NCBI RefSeq assembly: GCF_004363725.1
Contig: NZ_SNZF01000006.1
Location: forward strand, 120,176 to 184,175
Reading direction: 5' to 3'
DNA from: Aquamicrobium defluvii
GTDB lineage: Bacteria > Pseudomonadota > Alphaproteobacteria > Rhizobiales > Rhizobiaceae
DNA: 64,000 bases
Positions 8,271 through 17,535 of this stretch are shown in pieces. The notes under the pieces are model-generated. The model searched no databases and was not told the origin of the DNA. It saw only the letters and a list, made by a program, of their open reading frames with translations. Numbering within the stretch: position 1 is the stretch's first letter; each line of letters begins with the position of its first letter. The translations under genes and the position numbers were made by a program.

Positions 8271-10043
8271 TCATCGTGCCGCCGCCTGCACGGCATGCAG
8301 CGTGCGATAGCGCCCGTCGGGGCGGGCGAGCAGTTCGGCATGGCTGCCCTCTTCCACGATGCGGCCTTCCTCGACCACCAGAATGCGGTCGGCATTGGCG
8401 ATGGTCGCCAGCCGGTGGGCGATGACCAGCGTGGTGCGGCCTTCCGACAGATCGGCCAGCGATTGCTGGATCGCCCGCTCGGTTTCGGTGTCGAGCGCGG
8501 AGGTCGCCTCGTCGAGGATGAGGATCGGCGGATTCTTCAGGAAGATGCGTGCGATCGCCAGCCGCTGCTTCTGGCCGCCCGACAGCTTCACGCCGCGCTC
8601 TCCGATCACCGTATCGAGTCCGGCCGGCAGCGAGGCGATGACCTGATCGAGCCGGGCGCGCCGCGCCGCCTCCGCGATCTCGGCTTCCGTGGCGTCGAGC
8701 CTTCCATAGGCGATGTTCTCGCGGATGGTGCCGGCAAACAGGAAGACGTCCTGCTGGACGATGCCGATATGCGAGCGCAGCGATTTCAGCGTCATGTCGC
8801 GTATGTCGATGCCGTCGATCAGGATCGAGCCGGCCTCCACCTCGTAAAAGCGCGGCAGCAGCGAGCAGATCGTGGTCTTGCCCGCCCCGGACGAGCCGAC
8901 GAAGGCCACCGTCTCACCGGCATTGACCTTCAGGTTGAGGTCCCCGAACACCGGCCTGTCCGAACCGTAGCCGAAGCGGACATGACGGTATTCGATGTCG
9001 CCTTTCAGCCCGCTCGCCTCGATGGCGGCGGGACGGTCGGCGATGTCGGGCCGCGTGTCGAGGAAGCGCAGGTAGTGCTGGAAGCCGGCAATACCCTTGG
9101 GATACATCTCGATGATCGTGTTGATCATCTGGAGCGGCTGGAAGAACACGTTCACCAGCAGAAGGAAGCCGACGAAGCCGCCGGGCGTCAGCTCGCCATG
9201 CACCACGAAGTACGAGCCGGCCAGCATCACCACCACCTGCACGAAACGCATGGAGAGGTAGGAGAGCGACATGGAGGCCGCCATCACCTTGTAGGCTTCC
9301 AGCTTGGTGGCCAGATAGTTGCGGTTGTTCTCCGCGAACAGCTTGCGCTCGTGGTCCTCGTTGGCGAACGCCTGCACCACGCGGATGCCGCCGACATTTT
9401 CCTCGATGCGGGCGTTGAACTCGGCGACGCGCCCGTAGATCGCGCGCCAGGTGCGCGTCATGCGGCCACCATAGTACATGGTGATCAGCGCCGACAGCGG
9501 CAGGATGATCGCCGTGACGAGCGCCAGCGGAACGTGCACCCACAGCATCAGAAGGAACGCGCCGATCAGCGTCATGACGGCAATGAACACGTCCTCCGGA
9601 CCGTGATGGGCCACCTCGCCGATCTCTTCCAGATCCTTGGTCAGACGCGCCACAAGATGGCCGGTCTTGATGTTGTCGAAGAAGCCGAACGACAGCTTCT
9701 GGAGATGGTCGAACGCCTTGCGGCGCATCTCGGTCTCGATGCGGATGCCCAGCATGTGCCCCCAGTAGGTGACGATGACATGCAGGCCGGCGCTCAGCGC
9801 ATAGACGAGCAGCAGGCCGAGCGCCGCCAGCGCGATCACGCCGAGATTGCCGGTCGGCAGCAGCCGGTCGATGAACACGGTGACCGCCATGGGGAAGGCC
9901 AGCTCCAGCAGGCCGGCGGCGACCGCGCTGCCGAAATCCAGCGCGAACAGCTTGCGATGCGGCCGGTAATAGGCGGCGAAGCGCTTCATCAGGTCGCGCT
10001 TGCCGAGCGGCTGGTCAGCAGTCCGCAGTGCCGTGTCGGTCAT
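8271..10043 (-). CDS. ABC exporter, permease fused to ATPase (MsbA/MDR type)
   Basis: 590 residues: six membrane helices in the first 320 or so (starting about residue 25), then the ATPase domain with Walker A GSSGAGKTT, the signature LSGGQKQRLAIARIF and Walker B ILILDEATSALD, followed by the switch His in IAHRLATI. This half-transporter layout dimerises to export lipids, peptides or drugs from the inner membrane; the substrate is not predictable. I start at the ATG at 10043 (MTDTALRTAD), with AAGGA 8 bases upstream; 68 more open codons upstream lack protein character. It is monocistronic, and its leader faces that of the P-type ATPase. Confidence 0.85.
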   Translation of the reverse strand: MTDTALRTADQPLGKRDLMKRFAAYYRPHRKLFALDFGSAVAAGLLELAFPMAVTVFIDRLLPTGNLGVIALAALGLLLVYALSAGLHVIVTYWGHMLGIRIETEMRRKAFDHLQKLSFGFFDNIKTGHLVARLTKDLEEIGEVAHHGPEDVFIAVMTLIGAFLLMLWVHVPLALVTAIILPLSALITMYYGGRMTRTWRAIYGRVAEFNARIEENVGGIRVVQAFANEDHERKLFAENNRNYLATKLEAYKVMAASMSLSYLSMRFVQVVVMLAGSYFVVHGELTPGGFVGFLLLVNVFFQPLQMINTIIEMYPKGIAGFQHYLRFLDTRPDIADRPAAIEASGLKGDIEYRHVRFGYGSDRPVFGDLNLKVNAGETVAFVGSSGAGKTTICSLLPRFYEVEAGSILIDGIDIRDMTLKSLRSHIGIVQQDVFLFAGTIRENIAYGRLDATEAEIAEAARRARLDQVIASLPAGLDTVIGERGVKLSGGQKQRLAIARIFLKNPPILILDEATSALDTETERAIQQSLADLSEGRTTLVIAHRLATIANADRILVVEEGRIVEEGSHAELLARPDGRYRTLHAVQAAAR

Positions 10044-10277
10044 TGCCGCATCCTTCCTCGCGCTGGCGTCGATTGAATGGGTTTCGCCCGACCACATCCT
10101 CCCTGCCGGGAGATGAAGGACGGCGGCGCCTGTCGGTTTTTCCTCTGCCAGCCCGGCCTGTGCGCATATGCGACGGCCGGGAGGTCCGGCAGCCGCAGCT
10201 TCCGGGTCGAGGCGGCGCACTATCGTGCGCCTGCCGGATTTCTTCAAGACACCCTGAAAAAATTTGCAAAATACCCC

Positions 10278-10308
10278 TTGAACCTCCAGTCGCTAGAGAA
10301 ACTACATT
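10278..10308 (+). promoter_or_regulatory. MerR-type promoter/operator for the metal ATPase
   Basis: A -35 box TTGAAC (10278-10283) and -10 box TACATT (10303-10308) are separated by 19 bases, the over-long spacer typical of MerR-family targets. An imperfect dyad, CCTCCAG-TCG-CTAGAGA, lies inside the spacer, as in ZntR/CadR/CueR sites. The ATPase start codon follows 27 bases after the -10 box. No MerR-family gene is in the window, so the regulator must be elsewhere. Confidence 0.75.
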
Positions 10309-10335
10309 GGCCGGACTGGAAGAAGGAACTGCATC

Positions 10336-12609
10336 ATGACCCGGCCCGGAACATCGCGCGCGAGCAATGCGGAGGCACTCGTTTTCCGTGTCGAAGGCAT
10401 GGACTGCGCCAGTTGCGCAGGCACCATCACCGCTGCGCTCGGCCATCTGCCCGGCGTTTCGGACGTAAATGTGTCGGTGACGCGGGAGCGCCTGGCGCTG
10501 TCGCTGGATGCCGTGCAGACGCCGGTCGCTTCCATCGAGAAGGCCGTGCGCAGCCTCGGTTTCGTGCCGACCCTGCTGGATGGAAAGTCCGGCCCCTTGC
10601 AGCCGTCCGCCGAAACCCGCGACCATGAGCACGATCACGCGCACAGCCACGATCACGGCGCGGACTGCGGGCACGACCATGCCCACGCGCCAGCGGAGGT
10701 CGCGGCCTCCCCCGCCCCGTCGGCATCCCCTGCGGCGCGCAGCGAAAAGCCGTGGTGGCAGAGCGTGAAGTCGCGCCATGCGGCCATCGGCGTGGTGCTG
10801 GTGGCGCTGTCCTTCGCGGCGGAGTTCTTCTGGCCGCAAAGCAGCCGCTACGTGTTTTCGGCGGCGACGCTGGTCCTCGTCGCCCCGATCGCGAAGCGTG
10901 CCTTCGCGGCCGCCCGCATGGGCGCCCCCTTCACCATCCAGATGCTGATGAGCATCGCCTCCATCGGCGCGCTGATCATCGGGGCGGTCGAGGAGGCGGC
11001 TGTCGTGGTGCTGCTGTTCCTGATCGGAGAGGTGCTTGAGGGACTTGCGGCGGCACGCGCCCGCTCGGGCATCAAGGCGCTGGGCTCGCTCATCCCGCGC
11101 ACCGCCATGGTGGAGGACGGCAACAGCCTGCGTGAAGTGCCGACCGACCGGCTCGCCATCGGCCAGACAGTGGTGTGCCGGCCCGGCGACCGCATTCCGG
11201 CCGACGGCGTGGTGCTGGCCGGCATGTCGAGCGTGGACGAATCGCCGATGACCGGCGAGAGCGTGCCGGTGGCCAAGCAGGAAGGCAGCGCGGTCTATGC
11301 CGGCTCCATCAACCATGACGGCTCGCTGCGCATCAAGGTGGAGCGCGCGCCGTCCGACAACACCATCGCCCGCATCATCGCGCTGGTCGAGGACGCACAG
11401 GAAGCCAGGGCCCCGACAGAGCGCTTCATCGACCGCTTCTCGCGCGTCTACATGCCGGCCATCGTGGCGCTGTCGGCGCTGGTCGCCATCGTGCCGCCGC
11501 TGGCCGGATTTGGCGCATGGGACGAATGGATCTATCGCGGACTTGCCCTGCTGCTGATCGGCTGCCCCTGCGCGCTGGTCATCTCCGTTCCGGCAGCCAT
11601 CGCCTCCGGCCTTTCCGCCGGCGCGCGCCACGGCATGCTGATCAAGGGCGGGTCCGTGGTCGAAACGCTGGCCGGGACCAAAACCATCGCCTTCGACAAG
11701 ACCGGCACGCTGACGCTTGGCAGGCCAAAGGTGACCGACGTGGTCGCGGCGGATGGCGACGCGGCGCGGCTGATCGCCGTCGCGGCGGCGATAGAGCGCG
11801 AATCCAGCCACCCGCTGGCCACGGCCATCGTCGACCATGCGAAAGAGACCGGGGCGTCCTTCATCGCCGGCGAGGACATCCGCGCCATTGCCGGCCGGGG
11901 CATGGAAGGCCGCGCCGGCGGGCAGGCCATCTTCATCGGTGCGCCACGCTTTGCCGGAGAAGCGGGCCGCGTGCCGCCCGAACTGGCCGGAGCCGCCACC
12001 GCGCTGGAAAGCGACGGCAAGACCGTGGCCGTCGTCGTCGCCGATGGCGTGGCGGCCGGCCTTGTCGCCATGCGCGACGAGCCGCGCCCGGACGCCGCCG
12101 CGGGCATCGCCGAACTGGCCCGGCTCGGCATCGACAGCGTGATGCTGACCGGCGACAACGCCCGCACCGGCAATGCGATCGGCAAAAAGCTCGGCATGCA
12201 GGTGCGGGCCGAACTGCTGCCGCACAACAAGGTGGAGGAGATCCGCAAGCTCGCCACCGACGGCACGGTGGTAATGGTGGGCGACGGCATCAACGACGCC
12301 CCTGCCCTTGCCGCAGCCAGCGTCGGCGTCGCCATCGGTTCGGGCACCGACGTGGCCATGGAAACGGCCGACGCCGCCCTGATGGGCAGCCGCATCCGCG
12401 ACGTCGCCGGCATGATCCGCCTGTCGCGCGCCACCATGCGCAACATCCACCAGAACGTCGCCATCGCGCTCGGCCTCAAGGCGGTGTTCCTCGTCACCAC
12501 CGTCACCGGCCTGTCGGGTCTGTGGATGGCGGTGCTGGCCGATACGGGCGCGACCGTGCTGGTGACGATGAACGCCATGCGCCTGCTGGCCTTCCGGCCC
12601 GGCAGGTGA
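10336..12609 (+). CDS. Heavy-metal P1B-type ATPase (Zn/Cd/Pb class)
   Basis: 757 residues. An N-terminal HMA domain carries GMDCASC (Cys24, Cys27). A His-rich linker at about 97-120 (DHEHDHAHSHDHG) follows, suggesting Zn or Cd binding. Then come the membrane helices, the actuator motif MTGES, the transmembrane metal site CPC at 410-412 (IGCPCALVIS), the phosphorylation motif DKTGTLT with Asp454, the SHPLA motif of P1B pumps, and GDGINDAPALA. CPC plus GMDCxxC plus the His-rich segment suggests divalent cations (ZntA/CadA group) rather than copper, but this is inference. It exports metal across the inner membrane. Expression is probably induced through the MerR-type site just upstream. The ribosome site GAAGGA precedes the ATG. 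Confidence 0.9.
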   Translation: MTRPGTSRASNAEALVFRVEGMDCASCAGTITAALGHLPGVSDVNVSVTRERLALSLDAVQTPVASIEKAVRSLGFVPTLLDGKSGPLQPSAETRDHEHDHAHSHDHGADCGHDHAHAPAEVAASPAPSASPAARSEKPWWQSVKSRHAAIGVVLVALSFAAEFFWPQSSRYVFSAATLVLVAPIAKRAFAAARMGAPFTIQMLMSIASIGALIIGAVEEAAVVVLLFLIGEVLEGLAAARARSGIKALGSLIPRTAMVEDGNSLREVPTDRLAIGQTVVCRPGDRIPADGVVLAGMSSVDESPMTGESVPVAKQEGSAVYAGSINHDGSLRIKVERAPSDNTIARIIALVEDAQEARAPTERFIDRFSRVYMPAIVALSALVAIVPPLAGFGAWDEWIYRGLALLLIGCPCALVISVPAAIASGLSAGARHGMLIKGGSVVETLAGTKTIAFDKTGTLTLGRPKVTDVVAADGDAARLIAVAAAIERESSHPLATAIVDHAKETGASFIAGEDIRAIAGRGMEGRAGGQAIFIGAPRFAGEAGRVPPELAGAATALESDGKTVAVVVADGVAAGLVAMRDEPRPDAAAGIAELARLGIDSVMLTGDNARTGNAIGKKLGMQVRAELLPHNKVEEIRKLATDGTVVMVGDGINDAPALAAASVGVAIGSGTDVAMETADAALMGSRIRDVAGMIRLSRATMRNIHQNVAIALGLKAVFLVTTVTGLSGLWMAVLADTGATVLVTMNAMRLLAFRPGR

Positions 12610-12731
12610 GGCAGGCGAATTGTCAGGAGACAGGAGCGGCGGCGCGATTTTCATGAAACCCTCGCAGGGTTAACGCGTTACAGATCCTCGACCGGTGAAA
12701 GCCACCCGTCCAGAAGAGGGGTTTCCTTGCG

Positions 12732-13643
12732 ATGTTTCCGATCAGAACCTTAGCCGTGGCCGCATTGTCGCTCGGCCTTTCCGCAGCATCCGCGAGCGCG
12801 CAGGTCGTCGTGTCGTCCAAGATCGACACGGAAGGCGGCGTGCTCGGCAACATCATCCAGCTCGTGCTGAACGCCAGCGGCATCCAGACCAGCGACCGCA
12901 TCCAGCTCGGCGGCACGCCGGTGGTGCGCCAGGCCATCCTCGCCGGCGAGATCGACATCTATCCCGAATATACGGGCAATGCCGCCTTCTTCTTCGAGAA
13001 GGCCGACGAGCCGGTGTGGAAGGACGCCGCGCAAGCCTATGAAGAAGCGAAGAAGCTGGATTACGACGCCAACAGGATCGTGTGGCTGAGCCCCTCGCCC
13101 GCCAACAACACATGGGCCATCGCGCTGCGCAAGGACGTGGCCGAGGCCAACAACCTCGCCACGCTGACGGACTTCGGCAAATATGTCTCGGGCGGCGGGC
13201 AGGTGGTGCTGGCGGCGTCGTCCGAATTCGTCAATTCGGCCGCGGCATTGCCGGCGTTCCAGACCACCTATGGGTTCACGCTGAAGCCGGAGCAACTCAT
13301 CACGCTCTCGGGCGGCGACACCGCCGCCACCATCGCCGCCGCCGCCAACCAGACCAACGGGGCCAATGCCGCCATGGTCTACGGCACGGATGGCGGAATC
13401 GCGCCTTCCGGCCTGGTCGTGCTCGACGACGACAAGCATGTGCAGCCGGTCTACCAGCCGGCACCCGTCATCCGCGAGGCGGTGCTGAAGCAGAACCCGC
13501 AGATCGCGGAACTGCTGAAGCCGGTGTTCGAGAAGCTCGACCTCACCACGCTTCAGGACCTCAACGGCCGCGTGCAGGTCGGCGGCGAGCCGGTGAAGGC
13601 GGTGGCCGAGGACTTCCTGAAGCAGAACGGCTTCCTGCAATAA
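12732..13643 (+). CDS. osmF: Osmoprotectant/betaine ABC importer, substrate-binding protein
   Basis: 303 residues with a signal peptide ending near residue 23 (SASA-QVVVSSKID). It has the OpuAC/ProX-like fold signature seen in OsmF/YehZ: GGVLGNIIQLVLNASG, LGGTPVVRQAILAGEIDIYP, EYTGNAAFFF and the late GGEPVKAVAEDFL. It is first in a four-gene cluster whose order (binding protein, large permease, ATPase, small permease) matches E. coli yehZYXW. In E. coli that importer binds betaine weakly and is tied to osmotic stress and stationary phase; here the ligand is unproven. The permease start lies 16 bases after the stop. Confidence 0.85.
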   Translation: MFPIRTLAVAALSLGLSAASASAQVVVSSKIDTEGGVLGNIIQLVLNASGIQTSDRIQLGGTPVVRQAILAGEIDIYPEYTGNAAFFFEKADEPVWKDAAQAYEEAKKLDYDANRIVWLSPSPANNTWAIALRKDVAEANNLATLTDFGKYVSGGGQVVLAASSEFVNSAAALPAFQTTYGFTLKPEQLITLSGGDTAATIAAAANQTNGANAAMVYGTDGGIAPSGLVVLDDDKHVQPVYQPAPVIREAVLKQNPQIAELLKPVFEKLDLTTLQDLNGRVQVGGEPVKAVAEDFLKQNGFLQ

Positions 13644-13659
13644 AGCGCAGGACGGGGCG

Positions 13660-14823
13660 GTGGGCACAAGGTTCGACAAGCTCGGCGCGGTGATCGCCGC
13701 GATTGCCGCCTATGCCTGCCTTTTCGCGCCCTTCGCCACCTTCCGCGCCAACCGCATCGTGCCCGGCGAAGCGCGCTCCATGCTGGAATCCTTGCCGCCG
13801 GCCGCCGGCTGGGCGCTGATGGCCATCGTGACCGCCGCCGCGCTCGTCGCCCTGTTGCGCACGCCGCTCATGCTTCGCCTCGGCGCGAGCCTCGCGGCAC
13901 TCGTGGCCCTTGCCGTGCTGATCGGCGTGGCGGGCAGCTTCCTCACGCCACAGGACAACACTTACGCCCGCGTCTCCCCGGCGCACGGGTTCTGGCTGCT
14001 CGTCTTCGCCTTCACCCTGCTGCTCGCCGATGTGCTGACGCGCCTTGCCCTGTCGCCATGGGCGCGCATGCTGACGCTGGCCGGCGCCGCCGCCTGCCTC
14101 GGCCTGCTGCTCGCCTCGGGCAGCTGGGACAGCCTTTCCATCCTCAGGGAATATGCCGGCCGCGCCGACAGTTTCAGGGCCGAGGGCGGCAAGCACCTGA
14201 CGCTTGCGCTGGGCTCGCTGGCCGCTGCGGCCATCGTCGGGCTGCCGCTCGGCATCCTGTGCCACCGCGTCGACGCGTTGCGGGCGGGCGTGCTCAACGT
14301 GCTGAACGTCATCCAGACGATCCCGTCCATCGCGCTCTTCGGCCTGCTGATCGCGCCGCTCGGCTGGATCGCTGCCCATGTGCCGGGCGCAGCGGCGCTC
14401 GGCATTCGCGGCATCGGCACGGCGCCGGCCTTCCTCGCGCTGTTTCTCTATTCGCTGCTGCCGGTGGTGGCCAACACGGTGGTGGGGCTGGCCGGCGTGC
14501 CGCGCGCGGCCAACGACGCGGCGCGCGGCATGGGCATGACCGGCCGCCAGCGGCTCCTTCGCGTCGAACTGCCGCTCGCCCTGCCGGTGATCCTCACCGG
14601 CATCCGCATCGTGCTGGTGCAGAACATCGGCCTCGCCACCATCGCCGCGCTCATCGGCGGCGGCGGGTTCGGCGTGTTCGTGTTCCAGGGCATCGGCCAG
14701 ATGGCGATGGACCTCGTGCTGCTGGGCGCGCTGCCGACCGTGGCGCTCGCCTTCGCGGCCGCGATCGTCCTCGACGCCGTTGTCGAACTCACCTCCATCC
14801 GGAAAAGCGAGGTCCCGTCGTGA
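13660..14823 (+). CDS. yehY: ABC importer permease, YehY-like
   Basis: 387 residues starting at a GTG. About the first 190 residues hold extra hydrophobic helices (AVIAAIAAYACLFAPFA, then WALMAIVTAAALVALL and others) not present in ordinary BPD permeases but typical of YehY. The C-terminal 200 residues are the canonical permease domain, with an EAA-like loop (AANDAARGMGMTGRQRLLRV). It forms the inner-membrane channel of the osmoprotectant-type importer together with the shorter permease at 15798. Its TGA overlaps the GTG of the ATPase gene by four bases, so the two are translationally coupled. Confidence 0.85.
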   Translation: MGTRFDKLGAVIAAIAAYACLFAPFATFRANRIVPGEARSMLESLPPAAGWALMAIVTAAALVALLRTPLMLRLGASLAALVALAVLIGVAGSFLTPQDNTYARVSPAHGFWLLVFAFTLLLADVLTRLALSPWARMLTLAGAAACLGLLLASGSWDSLSILREYAGRADSFRAEGGKHLTLALGSLAAAAIVGLPLGILCHRVDALRAGVLNVLNVIQTIPSIALFGLLIAPLGWIAAHVPGAAALGIRGIGTAPAFLALFLYSLLPVVANTVVGLAGVPRAANDAARGMGMTGRQRLLRVELPLALPVILTGIRIVLVQNIGLATIAALIGGGGFGVFVFQGIGQMAMDLVLLGALPTVALAFAAAIVLDAVVELTSIRKSEVPS

Positions 14824-15758
14824 TCGAAATCGAAGGCATCACCAAGCGCTATGGCGAATCGACGGTCGTGGACGATGTGTCGATGGTCATCGAGCCGCGC
14901 AGCATCACCGTCATCGTCGGCACCTCGGGCTCGGGCAAGACGACGCTGCTGCGCATGATCAACCGGCTGGTCGAGCCGACAAGCGGGGCGATCCGGCTCG
15001 ACGGCGCGGACAACCGCTCGCTGCCGGGCTACGAGTTGCGCCGCTCCATCGGCTACGTCATCCAGGGCCACGGCCTGTTCCCGCACCGCACGGTGGCGGA
15101 GAACATCGCGACCGTGCCCCTGCTGCTCGGCTGGGATGACGAGCGCATCAGGGCCCGCGTCGAGGAGCTGATGAGCCTGTTCCAGCTCGATCCGGGCGAG
15201 TTCTCCGGCCGCTATCCGCACGAGCTTTCGGGTGGCCAGCAGCAGCGCGTCGGCGTTGCCCGCGCGCTGGCGGCGGGGCCGAACGTGCTTCTTATGGACG
15301 AGCCGTTCGGCGCGCTCGATCCCATCATCCGCAACAAGGCGCAGGAGGACCTGCTGGCGATCCAGAAGCGGCTCGGCACCACCATCGTGCTGGTCACGCA
15401 CGACATGGAGGAAGCCGTGCATATGGGCGACCGCATCGCCGTGATGGATGGCGGCAGGCTGCTGCAATACGACACGCCGGACCGGATACTGGCGCATCCG
15501 GCCAGCACCTTCGTCGACACGCTGGTGGGGGCCAGCGAAAAGCCGTTCCGCCTGCTCTCGCTCGGCCGGGTCGGCGACGCGGTGGAGGAAGGCCCGGCCG
15601 AAGGCGAGCCCATCGCCGCCGACGCCAGCCAGCGCGACGCGCTGGCCGAGCTGCTGTGGTCCGGGCGGCCGGCCCTGCCGGTGCGGAACGCCAACGGAAG
15701 GCTGATCGGCAAGGTGACCGTGGACGGTCTGGTGCGGCGGGCGGCGTGTCCCGCATGA
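14820..15758 (+). CDS. yehX: ABC importer ATPase, YehX/ProV type
   Basis: 312 residues from a GTG overlapping the previous stop (GTGA). Walker A GTSGSGKTT, Q-loop region GYVIQGHGLFPH, signature [15 protein letters not shown] and Walker B VLLMDEPFGALD are complete, and THDMEEA gives the switch His. The C-terminal 70 residues look like one CBS-like regulatory segment (ALPVRNANGRLIGKVTVDGL), as in quaternary-amine importers where CBS domains sense ionic strength. It powers the importer encoded around it. Confidence 0.9.
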   Translation: MIEIEGITKRYGESTVVDDVSMVIEPRSITVIVGTSGSGKTTLLRMINRLVEPTSGAIRLDGADNRSLPGYELRRSIGYVIQGHGLFPHRTVAENIATVPLLLGWDDERIRARVEELMSLFQLDPGEFSGRYPHELSGGQQQRVGVARALAAGPNVLLMDEPFGALDPIIRNKAQEDLLAIQKRLGTTIVLVTHDMEEAVHMGDRIAVMDGGRLLQYDTPDRILAHPASTFVDTLVGASEKPFRLLSLGRVGDAVEEGPAEGEPIAADASQRDALAELLWSGRPALPVRNANGRLIGKVTVDGLVRRAACPA

Positions 15759-15797
15759 GGAAGCCGGCATGAAGGGGCCGGATACGGGAGGACCGGC

Positions 15798-16541
15798 ATG
15801 AAGTGGCTGCCGACGATCGCCAGGCTGGCGCTTCTGGCCCTGCTGGTCGCCTTCGTGACCAGCCCCGGCTGGTTCGAGCCCCTGCTGAAGCCGCTGACCG
15901 AGAACAACGCGCCGGCGATCTACAATCAGGGCAGCCTGCTGACGCTGACGCTGCTGCATCTGCGCACCGTGGCCATCGCCACGCTTGCAGCCATCGTCGT
16001 CGCAGTCGGGCTGGCGATCCTCGTCACGCGGCCGTTCGGGGCCGAGTTCCTGCCGCTGTCGCGCAGCCTCGTCAATATCGGCCAGACCTTCCCGCCGGTG
16101 GCGGTGCTGGCGCTGGCCGTGCCTGCGGTGGGCTTCGGTGAGAAACCGACGCTGATCGCGCTGTTCCTCTACGGGCTTCTGCCGATCTTCGAGAATGCGC
16201 TGACCGGGCTCACCACCCTGCCCGCCAATGTGGTGGAGGCGGCGCGCGGCGCCGGCATGACGCCGGCCCAGAGGCTCGTGAAGGTGGAACTGCCGCTGGC
16301 CCTGCCGGTGATGCTGGCGGGCGTGCGCCTGTCCGTCGTCATCAGCCTCGCCACCGCGACCATCGGCTCCACCGTTGCCGCAAAGACGCTGGGCGAGGTC
16401 ATCATCGCCGGGCTGCTCTCCAACAACCTCGCCTTCGTCCTGCAAGGCGGCCTGATCGTGGCGGCCATCGCCGTGCTGATCCACGACGGATTCCTGGCCC
16501 TTGAGCGGATGGCGGCGCGGCGCATGGGCCGCGAGCGATAA
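15798..16541 (+). CDS. yehW: ABC importer permease, YehW-like
   Basis: 247 residues with about six membrane helices and the EAA-like loop VVEAARGAGMTPAQRLVKVE, similar to the loop of the YehY partner. It is the short permease and last gene of the yehZYXW-like cluster. The start has GGAGG about 8 bases upstream, and the gap to the ATPase gene is 39 bases. An imperfect hairpin at 16562-16617 follows the stop. Confidence 0.85.
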   Translation: MKWLPTIARLALLALLVAFVTSPGWFEPLLKPLTENNAPAIYNQGSLLTLTLLHLRTVAIATLAAIVVAVGLAILVTRPFGAEFLPLSRSLVNIGQTFPPVAVLALAVPAVGFGEKPTLIALFLYGLLPIFENALTGLTTLPANVVEAARGAGMTPAQRLVKVELPLALPVMLAGVRLSVVISLATATIGSTVAAKTLGEVIIAGLLSNNLAFVLQGGLIVAAIAVLIHDGFLALERMAARRMGRER

Positions 16542-16561
16542 AGCGATTCAGGTTCGGATCG

Positions 16562-16617
16562 AATTGCCCCTCTTCCCCTGCCGGGACCTTCTTCCCGCAT
16601 ACGGGGAGAGGGCAATT
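16562..16617. repeat. Imperfect long hairpin at the convergent yehW/tauC ends
   Basis: Arms AATTGCCC (16562-16569) and GGGCAATT (16610-16617), extended inward by CTCTTCCCC against GGGGAG, enclose TTCTTCCCGCAT. It resembles the CCTCTCCCCG-type extragenic repeats common in this order and may also end transcription of either convergent operon. Confidence 0.5.
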
Positions 16618-16656
16618 TACGGCAGAACCGAAATCGTCCCATCCCCACAAAGACGA

Positions 16657-16679
16657 AAGCCGGCGATTTGCGCCGGCTT
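16657..16679 (-). terminator. Rho-independent terminator of tauABC
   Basis: Perfect 9-pair stem AAGCCGGCG / CGCCGGCTT with a five-base loop. Read leftward it is followed by TTCGTCTTTG, a moderate T-rich tract. It begins 29 bases after the tauC stop. Confidence 0.7.
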
Positions 16680-16707
16680 CCGCCCCTCCCCGCTCCCGCG
16701 CGGCCCG

Positions 16708-17535
16708 TCAGACGCGCCCTTTCCATGGAATGAAGATCTTCTCGAGATAGCGGATGAGCAGGTCGAAGGCGAAGGCGAACACGCCGATCACGATGATGCC
16801 CATGATGACGGTGTCGCTGGCCAGATATTCGGCGGCGTTCAGCACCATGAAGCCGAGGCCGCGGCTGGCGGCGACCATTTCGGCCGCGACCAGCGTGGTC
16901 CAGCCCACGCCGATGCCGATGCGCATGCCGGTGAAGATTTCGGGCAGCGCCGCCTTCATGATGACCTGCGTGATCACCTGCTGGCTGGTCGCGCCCATCG
17001 CGTAGGCGGCATGGATCTGTTCGGTCGAGACGGAGCGGACGCCGGCGCGGGCGGCAATCGCCATCGGCGCGAAGATGGCCAGGAAGATCAGGAAGACCTT
17101 GGGAAATTCGCCGATGCCCAGCCAGATGATGACCAGCGGCAGATAGGCCAGCGGCGGCAAGGGACGGTAGAATTCGATGATCGGGTCGAGAACGCCGCGC
17201 ACGAAGCGGTTGACGCCCATGAGGATGCCGACCGGGATGGCCGTGAGGCAGGCCAGCGCGAAGGCGCCGAACACGCGGCCAAGGCTGGCCAGCGTGTGCT
17301 CCACGAGCGTGGAATTGGCAACGCCGTCGGTCATGGCAAGGATGAACTTGTTGTAGACGGCAATCGGAGAAGGCAGGAACAGCGGCCTGACCCAGCCCAT
17401 CGAGGTGACGAGGAACCACAGCCCGATCAGCACCAGCGCCGTGATGAGGCTGATGTGTCCGCTGTAGCCTTCGCCCGGTGCGCCATAGACCTTGCCGGGT
17501 TTTGCGGATTTCGCCTTCGACAGCCTTTCAAGCAT
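16708..17535 (-). CDS. tauC: Taurine/aliphatic sulfonate ABC importer permease
   Basis: 275 residues, six predicted helices and the EAA loop [18 protein letters not shown] typical of TauC/SsuC permeases; [14 protein letters not shown] and WLGIGE are family marks. The ATG at 17535 overlaps the tauB stop by eight bases and has GGAG 8 bases upstream, so I prefer it to a longer frame that starts inside tauB. It works with TauB and TauA to bring taurine or a related sulfonate across the inner membrane as a sulfur or carbon source. The hydrophilic N-terminus ([12 protein letters not shown]) is cytoplasmic. Confidence 0.85.
   Translation of the reverse strand: MLERLSKAKSAKPGKVYGAPGEGYSGHISLITALVLIGLWFLVTSMGWVRPLFLPSPIAVYNKFILAMTDGVANSTLVEHTLASLGRVFGAFALACLTAIPVGILMGVNRFVRGVLDPIIEFYRPLPPLAYLPLVIIWLGIGEFPKVFLIFLAIFAPMAIAARAGVRSVSTEQIHAAYAMGATSQQVITQVIMKAALPEIFTGMRIGIGVGWTTLVAAEMVAASRGLGFMVLNAAEYLASDTVIMGIIVIGVFAFAFDLLIRYLEKIFIPWKGRV

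Noticed and set aside
10015..12654. Long antisense frame opposite the metal ATPase
   Set aside because: Shadow of a high-GC gene; all P-type ATPase motifs are on the + strand.
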